From the NCBI GenBank assembly GCA_030628905.1, contig DAOVQB010000025.1:1-33661 (forward strand): a DNA stretch of 33,661 bases, read 5' to 3'. This DNA comes from DAOVQB01 sp023128935 (GTDB lineage Bacteria > Eisenbacteria > RBG-16-71-46 > CAIMUX01 > WJJG01). Shown piece after piece: positions 24,446 to 32,800 of the stretch. The notes beneath the pieces were generated by a model that made no database searches, was not told the origin of the DNA, and saw only the letters and a program-made list of their open reading frames with translations. Both the position numbers and the translations under genes were made by a program. How positions within the stretch are numbered: the stretch's first letter is position 1; each line of letters opens with the position of its first letter.

Positions 24446-24710
24446 CCTGAGATTCACATGTAGGACCTGTGCGCCAACGTTCGAATTCGAAGGCAATTGC
24501 CCGCCGTGGCGGGGGGTATGCACGGTCTACCTCCCTGCTCGCAGGATTCCCGCCTTGAAGGAACTGGGAGCGAAAGATCAGGCGTCCGCCGGCCGAGAAC
24601 TCCATAAGAGAATCACTCGATCTCGCGCGAAGCGATTGGACTTGCGCGCCGATTAGGCCGACCACGTTGGCTGTAGCTGTCGAGCACCATACGCGGGGAA
24701 GGAGAAGCAA
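24446..24710. other. Intergenic region with a Cys-patterned open frame lacking a normal start
   Basis: 265 bp between the cyclodeaminase-like gene and the Hpt gene. On the plus strand a frame runs from CTG 24447 to TAG at 24654 and reads LRFTCRTCAPTFEFEGNCPP..., with Cys spaced C-x2-C-x9-C-x6-C and a basic tail. It has no ATG, GTG or TTG at its head and no convincing Shine-Dalgarno site. It could be a decayed zinc-ribbon gene or chance. Confidence 0.3.
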
Positions 24711-25100
24711 GTGGAGTCGTCCATTCCAAACAGACCGGATCCAGACGGATCGGCGCAGATGCCAGCCATCGATCTTAGCATCTTGAATAGCATGACAGAC
24801 GGTGATTTGGAGTTCATTCAAGAGCTGGCGGAGACCTTCATCACGGATACATCAATGCGCCTGAATCACCTGCGTCAGATTGTCGCGGACGAGGACGCTG
24901 AGGCGCTGCGACGAGAGGCGCACGCGATCAAGGGCTCTTGCGGGAACTTCGGGGCAACCTACATGGCCAAGGTTGCTTTTCAGCTGGAGCAATTCGGAGC
25001 GGATGGAAAGATCACGGAGGTGCGCGCTGTGCTGAACTCACTCGAAGCCGAGTTCGAACGGGTGCGAAAGCAGGCCACCGATCTACCCAGGGCCGCTTAG
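24711..25100 (+). CDS. Stand-alone histidine phosphotransfer (Hpt) domain protein
   Basis: Hpt proteins carry phosphate between receiver domains in multistep phosphorelays. The 129-residue protein has a short disordered N-terminus and one Hpt four-helix domain (about 18-120) with the phospho-accepting His71 in REAHAIKGSCGNFGA. The start is GTG 24711, supported by aaggag (24699-24704) 6 nt upstream. It stands two genes before a hybrid histidine kinase that ends in two receivers and has no Hpt of its own, so it is the natural candidate phosphotransfer partner. The receivers of the upstream che operon are other possible partners. The gap to the next gene is 389 bp, so it may be transcribed separately. 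Confidence 0.92.
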   Translation: MESSIPNRPDPDGSAQMPAIDLSILNSMTDGDLEFIQELAETFITDTSMRLNHLRQIVADEDAEALRREAHAIKGSCGNFGATYMAKVAFQLEQFGADGKITEVRAVLNSLEAEFERVRKQATDLPRAA

Positions 25101-25489
25101 AGGTCTGGCCAAAAGTCGATGGGGGCCGCCTCAGAGATCCGGCTGAGAAGCTGGCGGGGCCCCTGACGCCCAGGCCCCAGCCGCGCGCTATCGGGATCTA
25201 TAACCTGCACTCTTTCAACTAGTTAGCTCTCCAGCCTTTGAACAGGCCCCCTGCTTTTCTCCAAGTCCCTGCCCCGGATTCCTTGGCTGCACGCTCTTTC
25301 TGCAGTCAACGACAGGGAGTAACTGGTCGATATAACTCTTATTGAGGGTATTCGATGCGCTGCTCACCGACCCGTAAGTCGGCCAAAGCAGTAGAACGAA
25401 CGAAAGGCAACTCCAGCGCGCACCCGTTCCCTGGCCTTGATGGGTCAGGGAATGCACTGGTATGCGCGACTCAATAGGCATGGGGAAGA
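25101..25489. other. Intergenic region between the Hpt and substrate-binding protein genes
   Basis: 389 bp without a credible gene. A strong GC hairpin occurs at 25153-25182, and a 7-bp inverted repeat TTCCCTG/CAGGGAA (25427-25433 and 25446-25452) lies about 40 bp before the next start. The rest shows no recognised signal; it probably contains the promoter of the binding-protein/kinase pair. Confidence 0.5.
25153..25182 (+). terminator. GC-rich hairpin downstream of the Hpt gene
   Basis: GGGGCC (25156-25161) pairs with GGCCCC (25173-25178), extended by GGC with GCC across one bulged A. It lies about 50 bp after the Hpt stop. No T-run follows, so intrinsic termination is doubtful and it may only stabilise the 3' end. 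Confidence 0.3.
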
Positions 25490-26581
25490 ATGGGGAGCAT
25501 ATTCTACATGGGAGTTATCGGCGACCTGGTCGCTCAATGCGGGGTGCACTTCCTTCCCCGGTTGATCGAAACGCGCGGCTCCACGCGCCTCGGGTCCATC
25601 AGCCCCCTCGTAAACACAGCCCGGATCCCCCCTTGGCTCTGCAGCTTAGCAACAGTTCTTGGCCTGACGGTCGGACTCCTTTCCCTCGTCTATCAAGCCC
25701 CCCGTGCATCTGATGGAGTGACGATCGCTGTCGCGGAATCACATGGCGCTGCAGCCCACAAACATGCCTTGGATGGCTTTATACAGCAACTTGCCACAAG
25801 GCGTTCAGATGTGCGTTTCCTCTTCCTTGACAAGGCGAATTTGGAAAAGGACATGACCGGAGCGGATTTCGAATCCGTGGACCTGATCTTCACTTTGGGA
25901 ACCACTGCCACGATGTTGGCAAAGGACTCAATTCATGATGTCCCTATTGTGTTTGCCAACGTCCTTGACCCGTTGGGGAACGGCATAATACGAAGCATGG
26001 CCTCCTCTGGTGCCAACCTCACCGGTGTGGCGCTAGACATCCCAATTGAAACGCAGTTCGAAACCATGTTGTCTGCTCTCCCCGACATGCACACCATAGG
26101 AGTTCTCTATGACCCAAGGGAAAACAACGCGATTGTCGCAACGGCGTCGCGGGTGGCGCAGGACATGGGGCTGATCCTAAGAGCATGTCCAGTCTCGTCG
26201 GAGAAGGAGATCCCAGGGGCGATTCAGGATTTGCAGAGTGAAATCGATGCACTCTGGGGGATCGCTGACAGGACTGTTTTCAGTCCGAATTCAAGAGACT
26301 TCATCATCCTATTCACCTTGAGAAACAAGATGCCGTTTATGGGGTTCTCTGCTCAGTTCGTGAAGGCCGGAGCGCTTCTAGCGCTCTATGCCGACTCTGC
26401 AGATATCGGCAGGCAGTCTGGAGACCTCGCCGCCCAGATCCTCAACGGCACGAACCCGACGGAACTCCATATCATGCTACCCAGAAGGGTCAATCTCGCA
26501 GTCAATCTTAGGGTGGCAGAGAGAATGGGCGTCACCCTCCCTCCACAGATGGTGGGCAAGGCGGACATGGTTCTTAGATAG
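25490..26581 (+). CDS. ABC-type uncharacterised substrate-binding protein (TrpX-like family)
   Basis: The 363-residue product matches the ABC_sub_bind family of periplasmic binding proteins. Features are DLIFTLGTTATMLAKDSIHDVPIVFANVLDPLGNG (about 129-163), NLTGVALDIP, IGVLYDPREN, the ALWGIADRTVFS segment and MGFSAQFVKAGALLALYAD. A hydrophobic helix (about 47-66) after a longer-than-usual N-terminus acts as signal or anchor, so the ligand domain lies outside the membrane. No permease or ATPase gene is adjacent. Instead a membrane histidine kinase starts 11 bp downstream, suggesting it serves as a soluble or tethered ligand sensor for that kinase. The start ATG 25490 follows gggga; ATG 25508 is an alternative. 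Confidence 0.85.
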   Translation: MGSIFYMGVIGDLVAQCGVHFLPRLIETRGSTRLGSISPLVNTARIPPWLCSLATVLGLTVGLLSLVYQAPRASDGVTIAVAESHGAAAHKHALDGFIQQLATRRSDVRFLFLDKANLEKDMTGADFESVDLIFTLGTTATMLAKDSIHDVPIVFANVLDPLGNGIIRSMASSGANLTGVALDIPIETQFETMLSALPDMHTIGVLYDPRENNAIVATASRVAQDMGLILRACPVSSEKEIPGAIQDLQSEIDALWGIADRTVFSPNSRDFIILFTLRNKMPFMGFSAQFVKAGALLALYADSADIGRQSGDLAAQILNGTNPTELHIMLPRRVNLAVNLRVAERMGVTLPPQMVGKADMVLR

Positions 26582-26592
26582 GCGGAATACTG

Positions 26593-29500
26593 ATGGTTGT
26601 TCCCAGAGTGAGAATTGGACTTGCACCGCAGTTTGTCCTGACTACTTCGGCACTCATTACAGCCACTTCCTTAGCGATAGTATGGTTCTTCATCAGCGAG
26701 AAAACGGAGGATTCTGAAAACGCGCTACGTGCTCAGGGTCTGGCCCTAGCCGCCGACCTTGCTGACAACTGTGAGTATGGAGTTCTAATATCAGACACGG
26801 ATGATCTTCTAGAGCATGTACATCGCGCGAGAATGGGGCAGGATGTACATTATGTCATTGTACAGGATCTCCAAGGCCTCGTTCTGGCACAGGATAAACC
26901 GGCTGCTTTCGCAGTTCCCAATATGGTCCCAGTGACACACGAAGCGCTGAGAATTGGCAGGCCCTTCGCACAATTCTACCTCTCCTATGACGGAATCCCC
27001 TTACTTGATGCATGCGCCCCGATCACTGCCAAGCGGTTCGCCCAAGCAAAGGAGGACACTGGATTCGATGATGAGAATGTCCTGGAGGAGGCGATAGGAA
27101 CAGTTCGTATCGGCCTCTCGTTGGATGGGATGAGCGCTGAGGTTGCCGCTTTCAAGCAAATGGCGACTCTAGTAACACTGTCAGTCCTAGCGATGGGCAT
27201 TCTGATCCTGTTCATCATGACCAGGAGAATCTTTCGGCCAATTGAACAACTCGTGATCGCTACACGCAAGATCGCTGAAGGTGATCTTGCTTATCGAGTT
27301 CAGGCCGCATCCGGTAATGAAATCGGGGATCTGGCACAATCTTTCAACATGATGAGTCAGAAGTTGAAGGAATCCGAGGAGAAGGTCGCAAACTACACCG
27401 AAGATCTCCAACGGATGGTTGATCGGAGAACAAGCGAGTTGATAGCCGTGCAGGAACAACTCCGCGTTGGCTATGAGCTGTCGACATTCATCAGCAAATC
27501 GAAGGGATCCGACACGCTGCTGTCAGACGTCCTGGAGCGACTGGCCGAAACGATGGCATGCTCGCGGGTAGGTGTCTACGTGTTGGATGAAGAACGGGGA
27601 TGCATGAGCATTGCAGCATCCATCGGCTTGTCCACGGGATTCGTGCAAGGCGTCAACGACCTCCCTCTTGCCGACTCGAGGGTTCAGAAGTTGATGCACA
27701 CTAGGGACCCAATCGTGCTAACTCCTAGCACTTGGAACACTCCGGCCGAACTCATGTGTACAGAGGCAATAGGTTCCATAGTCTCTCTTCCAATCCGCTC
27801 AAAGGGCCAACTTATCGGTATTGCGAATCTGGCATTCGCTGGCGTGTGGTCTGGGAGTAACGCAATTCTGAGGACCGTCGGCGCACAGCTTGCCATTGCG
27901 GTCGAAAGCTACATATTCGAGAGCGAGCGCAAGAGAGCCGGAAAACTGTTGCGGGCATCAGAGGAGCGCTTCAAGGATATCGTCTACAGCATGTCTGATT
28001 GGGTGTGGGAGATGGACGCACAGGGCGTCTACACCTACTGCTCTCCCAAAGTTCAGGATAGCTTGGGATATCCGGCAGAGGAGCTGATCGGCAAAACGCC
28101 ATTTGATTTCATGCCTGAAGATCATGCTGCAGCGATTGCCGAGAGCTTCCAGAAATTCCTCAAGGCCAAGCAACCTATTGTGGACCTGGAGAAATGGAAT
28201 ATCCACAAGGATGGCAGGCGCGTTTGTCTCCTCACGAACGGGGTACCGCAGCTCGATCCTGCTGGTAACCTCATTGGCTATCGCGGAGTTGACAAGGACA
28301 TTACATCGCGGAAGCGAGCGGAGGAGGCTCTGCAAGAGAGGGAGGAGTACCTACGGACGATTCTCGATTCCACTCCGGTTGGAATCGCGCTGATTGATGT
28401 GGAAACCCACATGATTGTCGACGTGAATCCGACGGCCGCGGAGATGATCGGCGCCCCCAAGGAAAGGATTGTCGGTCAAGTGTGCCATGGACACATATGC
28501 CCAGCCAAGGAGGGTCAATGCCCAATTGCTGATCTCAGGCAGGGCATTGCCAACTCAGAGCAGCTACTGCTCACGGAGGACGGCCGGTCTGTGCCGATTC
28601 TCAAGACGGCAGTCCCCATAGCATTGGGGGGATGCAGATACCTCCTCGAGAGCTTCACTGACATCGGCGAGAGAATGGAAATGGAGGAAAGGCTGCGGGT
28701 CGCCAAAGACGAGGCTGAAATAATCAACAAGGAATTGGAGAAAGCGATAAGGCATGCAAACAAGATGACTATTCATGCCGAATCCGCGAACCAAGCAAAG
28801 GGTGAGTTCCTTGCCAACATGAGCCATGAGATCCGCACACCGATGAATGGCGTGATCGGTATGATCGACCTCCTGCTCACCACGGACCTCGGCGGCGACC
28901 AAATTGAATACGCGGAAACGGCTCAGTCATCCGCCACTGCACTGCTGACGGTGATCAATGACATTCTCGACTTCTCGAAGATCGAAGCCGGTAAGCTCGA
29001 TCTGGAGAATATTAACTTCGACCTACGGCTAGTGGTGGAGGAAGTCACTGAAATCGCGGCTCGCAGACCGGACGCTGAGCGGCTAGAGGTCGCCTGTTTG
29101 GTGCATCACGAGGTTCCATCACTGGTCTGTGGTGACCCGGGGCGGCTACGTCAGATTCTGCTCAACCTGCTCGGTAATGCGGTCAAGTTCACCAAGAAGG
29201 GCGAGATCTTCATCCAGGTCAAGCTTGACAGCGAAGCGGACACGCACGCGATGGTGCGCTTTTCAATTGCGGACACAGGCATCGGCATTTCCAAGGCCCG
29301 GCAGTCAGCGATCTTCGAGAGCTTTACCCAAGCTAACGGCTCGACAACGCGCAAGTTCGGAGGCACAGGCTTGGGTCTTTCGATCTGTGGGCAGCTTGTC
29401 GGACTCATGGGAGGCGAGATCGGCGTCGAGAGTGAAGAAGGCAAAGGCAGCACATTCTGGTTTACCACCAAGTTGAGAAAGCACGACGAGCGCACTTTGC

Positions 29501-30384
29501 AGGTTACGTCCGCGCCTGCTGATCTACGAGGCATGCGTGTCCTGATTGCAGATGATAACAAGACCAACCGCAAAGTCCTCCATGATCAGCTTGTCTCTTG
29601 GGGATGTCAGCCAGTCGAGGTCTCTAATGGCCACGGAGCTGTAGAGGTGCTGCGTGAGGCAAGCAGCTCTGGTGACAACATCCCTTTGGCGATTCTTGAT
29701 ATGCAGATGCCAGAAATGGATGGTGAGGCAGTTGGCCGCGCCATCAAGGCAGACCCCATGATATCGAGTACCGTATTGGTACTGATGACATCGCTGGGCT
29801 GGCGCGGTGATGCCGAAAGGTGCAAGGACATCGGCTTTGCAGCATACTTGTGCAAGCCCATTCGCCAGTCTCGGTTGTATGATGCCTTGGTGGAGGTGAT
29901 GACTAGAGTAGTACCAGATCAAGACGAGGAGCCAAGGCTCGTTCCGGACCTCGTGACCAAGTATTCTGTCAGGGAGAGGAAGAAAGGGGATCTGCGCATC
30001 CTGCTGGTGGAAGACAACCCGGTGAATCAGAGGGTTGCCACACTCATCCTGGAGAGGGGCGGTTATCAGGTTGACGTCGCAAACAACGGCCGGGAGGCCA
30101 TGGAGATCCTTGAAGGATCATGCTATGACCTGATCTTCATGGATCTGCAGATGCCCGAGATGGGTGGTCTCCAAGCCACCAGAGCAATCAGGGAAAGAGA
30201 AGGCTCAACTGGCGAGCACACTCCGATTATCGCCATGACCGCCCACACGATGAAGGGGGACCGCGAGGAATGCCTCCGTGCCGGGATGGACGACTACATC
30301 TCCAAACCCATTCAATCCCAGGAGGTCTTTGACGCCATTCACAGATGGACAGACCGCGAAGATCAGGAGAGAGAGGCCTGCTAG
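26593..30384 (+). CDS. Hybrid sensor histidine kinase (HAMP-GAF-PAS-PAS-HisKA-HATPase-REC-REC)
   Basis: A 1,263-residue inner-membrane kinase. In order: TM1 (about 11-34); a periplasmic sensor of about 155 residues resembling CHASE8/Cache-type domains; TM2 (about 191-210); HAMP (211-265); a short coiled-coil; GAF (about 295-440); PAS1 (about 455-572); PAS2 (about 582-695) with Cys631, Cys636 and Cys643; HisKA with His745 (ANMSHEIRTP); HATPase with N-box Asn862 and DTGIGIS, GGTGLGLS; receiver 1 (Asp987/Asp988, Asp1036, Lys1088); receiver 2 (Glu1140/Asp1141, Asp1184, Lys1238). All catalytic residues are present. There is no C-terminal Hpt domain, matching the free Hpt gene upstream. The preceding binding-protein gene may provide the signal. 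No output regulator with a DNA-binding domain is adjacent. Confidence 0.95.
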   Translation: MVVPRVRIGLAPQFVLTTSALITATSLAIVWFFISEKTEDSENALRAQGLALAADLADNCEYGVLISDTDDLLEHVHRARMGQDVHYVIVQDLQGLVLAQDKPAAFAVPNMVPVTHEALRIGRPFAQFYLSYDGIPLLDACAPITAKRFAQAKEDTGFDDENVLEEAIGTVRIGLSLDGMSAEVAAFKQMATLVTLSVLAMGILILFIMTRRIFRPIEQLVIATRKIAEGDLAYRVQAASGNEIGDLAQSFNMMSQKLKESEEKVANYTEDLQRMVDRRTSELIAVQEQLRVGYELSTFISKSKGSDTLLSDVLERLAETMACSRVGVYVLDEERGCMSIAASIGLSTGFVQGVNDLPLADSRVQKLMHTRDPIVLTPSTWNTPAELMCTEAIGSIVSLPIRSKGQLIGIANLAFAGVWSGSNAILRTVGAQLAIAVESYIFESERKRAGKLLRASEERFKDIVYSMSDWVWEMDAQGVYTYCSPKVQDSLGYPAEELIGKTPFDFMPEDHAAAIAESFQKFLKAKQPIVDLEKWNIHKDGRRVCLLTNGVPQLDPAGNLIGYRGVDKDITSRKRAEEALQEREEYLRTILDSTPVGIALIDVETHMIVDVNPTAAEMIGAPKERIVGQVCHGHICPAKEGQCPIADLRQGIANSEQLLLTEDGRSVPILKTAVPIALGGCRYLLESFTDIGERMEMEERLRVAKDEAEIINKELEKAIRHANKMTIHAESANQAKGEFLANMSHEIRTPMNGVIGMIDLLLTTDLGGDQIEYAETAQSSATALLTVINDILDFSKIEAGKLDLENINFDLRLVVEEVTEIAARRPDAERLEVACLVHHEVPSLVCGDPGRLRQILLNLLGNAVKFTKKGEIFIQVKLDSEADTHAMVRFSIADTGIGISKARQSAIFESFTQANGSTTRKFGGTGLGLSICGQLVGLMGGEIGVESEEGKGSTFWFTTKLRKHDERTLQVTSAPADLRGMRVLIADDNKTNRKVLHDQLVSWGCQPVEVSNGHGAVEVLREASSSGDNIPLAILDMQMPEMDGEAVGRAIKADPMISSTVLVLMTSLGWRGDAERCKDIGFAAYLCKPIRQSRLYDALVEVMTRVVPDQDEEPRLVPDLVTKYSVRERKKGDLRILLVEDNPVNQRVATLILERGGYQVDVANNGREAMEILEGSCYDLIFMDLQMPEMGGLQATRAIREREGSTGEHTPIIAMTAHTMKGDREECLRAGMDDYISKPIQSQEVFDAIHRWTDREDQEREAC

Positions 30385-30441
30385 GGGGTGTCGTATTGTG
30401 AGGAGGGCTCACGAATTCGACCGAGTATTGGGGAGATCAAA

Positions 30442-30969
30442 ATGACCTGTCCTGCATGTGGCAATCAATTGAAGCAGATGACTGTCGGAGATATCGTCGT
30501 TGACGTGTGCGACGGTGGCTGCGGAGGGATCTGGTTCGATCATCTGGAACTCCTGAAGGTTGATGAACCGCACGAGACCGCAGGGATGTCCCTCTTGGAC
30601 CTGAAGCGGGCCAAAGGGGTGGAGCTAGACAAAAAGGCACCACGTAAGTGCCCCCGATGCACTGACATCGTCATGTTCCGGCACTTCCACAGCGTGAAGC
30701 ATCAGATCCAGGTGGATGAGTGTCCAAAGTGCGGCGGGTTCTGGCTCGATGTCGGCGAGCTGGCCATCATCCGAAGCCAATATCGGAGCGATGAGGACCG
30801 GCAGAAAGCCGCTCACGCGTATTTGGATGACCTCTTCGGCGATGAGTTTGCCAAGATGCGCACACAGAGCAAGGAGAGCCAAGAGAGGGCTCACCGCATC
30901 GCGCGCGCATTCCGATTCATCTGTCCAAGCTATTACATCCCCGGCAAACAGGAGTGGGGGGCGTTCTGA
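30442..30969 (+). CDS. Small protein with two zf-TFIIB-like zinc ribbons
   Basis: A 175-residue cytoplasmic protein with two copies of the short zinc ribbon seen in zf-TFIIB-family proteins. Ribbon 1 is Cys3-x2-Cys6 and Cys23-x3-Cys27 followed by GGIWFDHLEL. Ribbon 2 is Cys70-x2-Cys73 and Cys94-x2-Cys97 followed by GGFWLDVGELAII. The C-x3-C knuckle of the first ribbon is unusual. A charged helical region follows, ending in CPSYYIPGKQEWGAF. The start ATG 30442 is set by ggggag (30430-30435) 6 nt upstream and by the ribbon beginning at residue 3; an ATG at 30388 is less likely. It lies 57 bp after the kinase gene and may be cotranscribed. The molecular function of this family is not established. 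Confidence 0.88.
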   Translation: MTCPACGNQLKQMTVGDIVVDVCDGGCGGIWFDHLELLKVDEPHETAGMSLLDLKRAKGVELDKKAPRKCPRCTDIVMFRHFHSVKHQIQVDECPKCGGFWLDVGELAIIRSQYRSDEDRQKAAHAYLDDLFGDEFAKMRTQSKESQERAHRIARAFRFICPSYYIPGKQEWGAF

Positions 30970-31045
30970 TCCGGGTGTACCCGCCCTTGCCGGGGCTGCT
31001 GTTCGCACATGTTATTCTACGGGAGTGGGGGGAGCATTCTGATCC
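30951..31045. repeat. Partial duplication of the zinc-ribbon gene's 3' end
   Basis: ggagtggggggcgttctgatcc (30951-30972), which contains the last codons and the stop of the zinc-ribbon gene, recurs at 31022-31045 with a 2-nt insertion. The spacing is 71 bp. The DNA between and after the copies is otherwise different. It lies in the 274-bp gap before the propeller gene, where no other signal was recognised. Confidence 0.65.
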
Positions 31046-31243
31046 CACCCTGCCGGCCCCTCTCCCCGCCTGGATCTCCCCCCAGAAGCTGTGATAGGAT
31101 TGCAGCAGACGAATTCAGGGATCATCCCATCGTCCGGCATGCCGCCCATCGCCCAGCATGCCGCAGAAAACCGGTATGCATGCACAGGTATCTGCCAGGA
31201 GGCTAAGATGCACACCTGCAAGTGCCTCCGTAGGAGGAAGGAC

Positions 31244-32659
31244 ATGAAGGGAATCATGACAGCCACAAGTTTACTGACCGTCATCCAGCTAACGGTCATC
31301 CTTTTAGCTGCCATGCATCTAGCCGCAGGTTTAGCAGTTGCCCAGGATTGGGTTATCGAAACTGTGGACCCCTCAGTGAATGTGGGCTACTACAGCTCCA
31401 TTGCGCTGGACAGCCAGGGCCTGAAGCATATCTCATACTACAACGCCTACAACCAGGCGCTCAAGTACGCCCATTGGACGGGCAGCGATTGGGATATCTG
31501 TAGTGTCGACTGCAATCCGCCTTTAGGACATGTAGGCCAGCACACTTCCATCGCTCTCGACAGCAATGACTACCCTCATATCTCCTACTATGTTGGTGGG
31601 GGCGGTGGTGCCCTCCGATATGCCAGGTGGGATGGTTCCGCCTGGCAGATCGCCACTGTGGAAACAGGCTATGAGAAGCTATACACGTCCATCGCGCTTG
31701 ATTCATCCGGACACCCGCATATTTCCTACTGCGATGAGCCACCCGGTGATCTCAAGTACGCCTATTGGGATGGTTCCGACTGGCACATTACAATCGTGGA
31801 GGACGGGTTCTGTTCGGGATACTGCACTTCAATAGCCCTTGACTCTTCCGAGTACACACATACATCATATATCGATGCATGGAACGATTACCTCAGATAT
31901 GCCCACTGGGATGGCTCCGGCTGGCAGTTTGCGACACCCGACAGTCCCGGCTTCTATGGTGACGAAGGCATCATGACGTCCCTGGCCCTTGACTCATCGG
32001 ATCACCCTCACATTGCTTACACGCATTGGGAAACAGATGATCTCAGATACGCGTTCTATGATGGTTCCGTCTGGGACATCACAACAGTCGACAACCAGGG
32101 AATAACGGGAAAATACCCTTCAATCTCTCTCGACTCATCGGACTACGCACACATCTCCTATGCAGGTGCAGGAGGGGGTTGTGGCCTCCTATACTCCCGG
32201 TGGACCGGTTCTGAATGGGAGCGTACCGAAGTGGACATGGGGGGCGGTGCCGGCCTGTGGACATCCATTGATCTTGATCAACTGGATTACCCACACATAT
32301 CGTACGCAGCAGGAGGCTCCGCGATTCTCAAGTGCGCATGGCTCTTCAATCCCATGAGCGTTGATAGAGACAGCAACGGTGGTCGTGGCTCTCTGACTCA
32401 GTCCGATTTGTCGCTTCCGCGCGCAGTTCCCAGCCCATCGGATGGTGCAGCGACTATCAGCTTCACTCTGCCCTACTCCTGCGATGTGCATGTTGAACTG
32501 TTCGCGGCCGATGGACGCAAAGTAGCAACGCTTGCCCACGGCGAGTATCAGGCGGGCACCCACCAGAGTAAGGTCAGCAATCTTTCCAGTGGAGTGTACA
32601 TGTATCGCCTCGAGGCGGGCAGCTTCATCGCCGCAAGGAAGATGGTTGTCGTGCAATAG
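31244..32659 (+). CDS. Secreted seven-repeat beta-propeller protein with C-terminal sorting module
   Basis: A 471-residue exported protein. The start ATG 31244 has an excellent aggagg (31232-31237) 6 nt upstream and opens a signal peptide ending AVA-QDW; the ATG at 31091 adds 51 residues with no homology-like features. The mature part has seven copies of a unit of about 45 residues, patterned TSIALDSSxxPHISYxD ... LKYAxWDGSxWxIxTVD. The first strand (DWVIETVD) lacks the earlier part of a unit and the seventh unit lacks its last strand, as expected for a closed seven-bladed propeller. After a linker, VPSPSDGAATISFTLP ... SGVYMYRLEAG ... KMVVVQ is the FlgD/type-A-sorting-like module. A binding or scaffolding role outside the cell is inferred; no catalytic motif was found. 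Confidence 0.9.
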   Translation: MKGIMTATSLLTVIQLTVILLAAMHLAAGLAVAQDWVIETVDPSVNVGYYSSIALDSQGLKHISYYNAYNQALKYAHWTGSDWDICSVDCNPPLGHVGQHTSIALDSNDYPHISYYVGGGGGALRYARWDGSAWQIATVETGYEKLYTSIALDSSGHPHISYCDEPPGDLKYAYWDGSDWHITIVEDGFCSGYCTSIALDSSEYTHTSYIDAWNDYLRYAHWDGSGWQFATPDSPGFYGDEGIMTSLALDSSDHPHIAYTHWETDDLRYAFYDGSVWDITTVDNQGITGKYPSISLDSSDYAHISYAGAGGGCGLLYSRWTGSEWERTEVDMGGGAGLWTSIDLDQLDYPHISYAAGGSAILKCAWLFNPMSVDRDSNGGRGSLTQSDLSLPRAVPSPSDGAATISFTLPYSCDVHVELFAADGRKVATLAHGEYQAGTHQSKVSNLSSGVYMYRLEAGSFIAARKMVVVQ

Positions 32660-32800
32660 CAGCTAAAGCAGTTGCAGGCCTAGGGCACGTGCGCTAAACT
32701 GGACCTGTGATGTCGGCCGGTGGCAGATCAGACAAGTGGCAAATGTGCACACGTCCCCGCATCTGGAAAACAGCAATGCCCAACCGTTGAGGAGACACCG

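Noticed and set aside
24629..24655. GCCGATTA resembling a sigma-28 -10 before the Hpt gene
   Set aside because: No TAAA-like -35 occurs at the required 11-nt spacing.
24447..24656. Possible 69-residue zinc-ribbon protein (LRFTCRTC...)
   Set aside because: It has no ATG, GTG or TTG start and no convincing ribosome-binding site, and the second Cys pair is spaced unlike a zinc ribbon. It may be a relic.
25306..25333. TCAACGAC-N12-GTCGATAT as a second sigma-28 promoter upstream of the binding-protein gene
   Set aside because: Only six of eight -10 bases match, the -35 is imperfect and the spacing is one base off, so it is well within chance.
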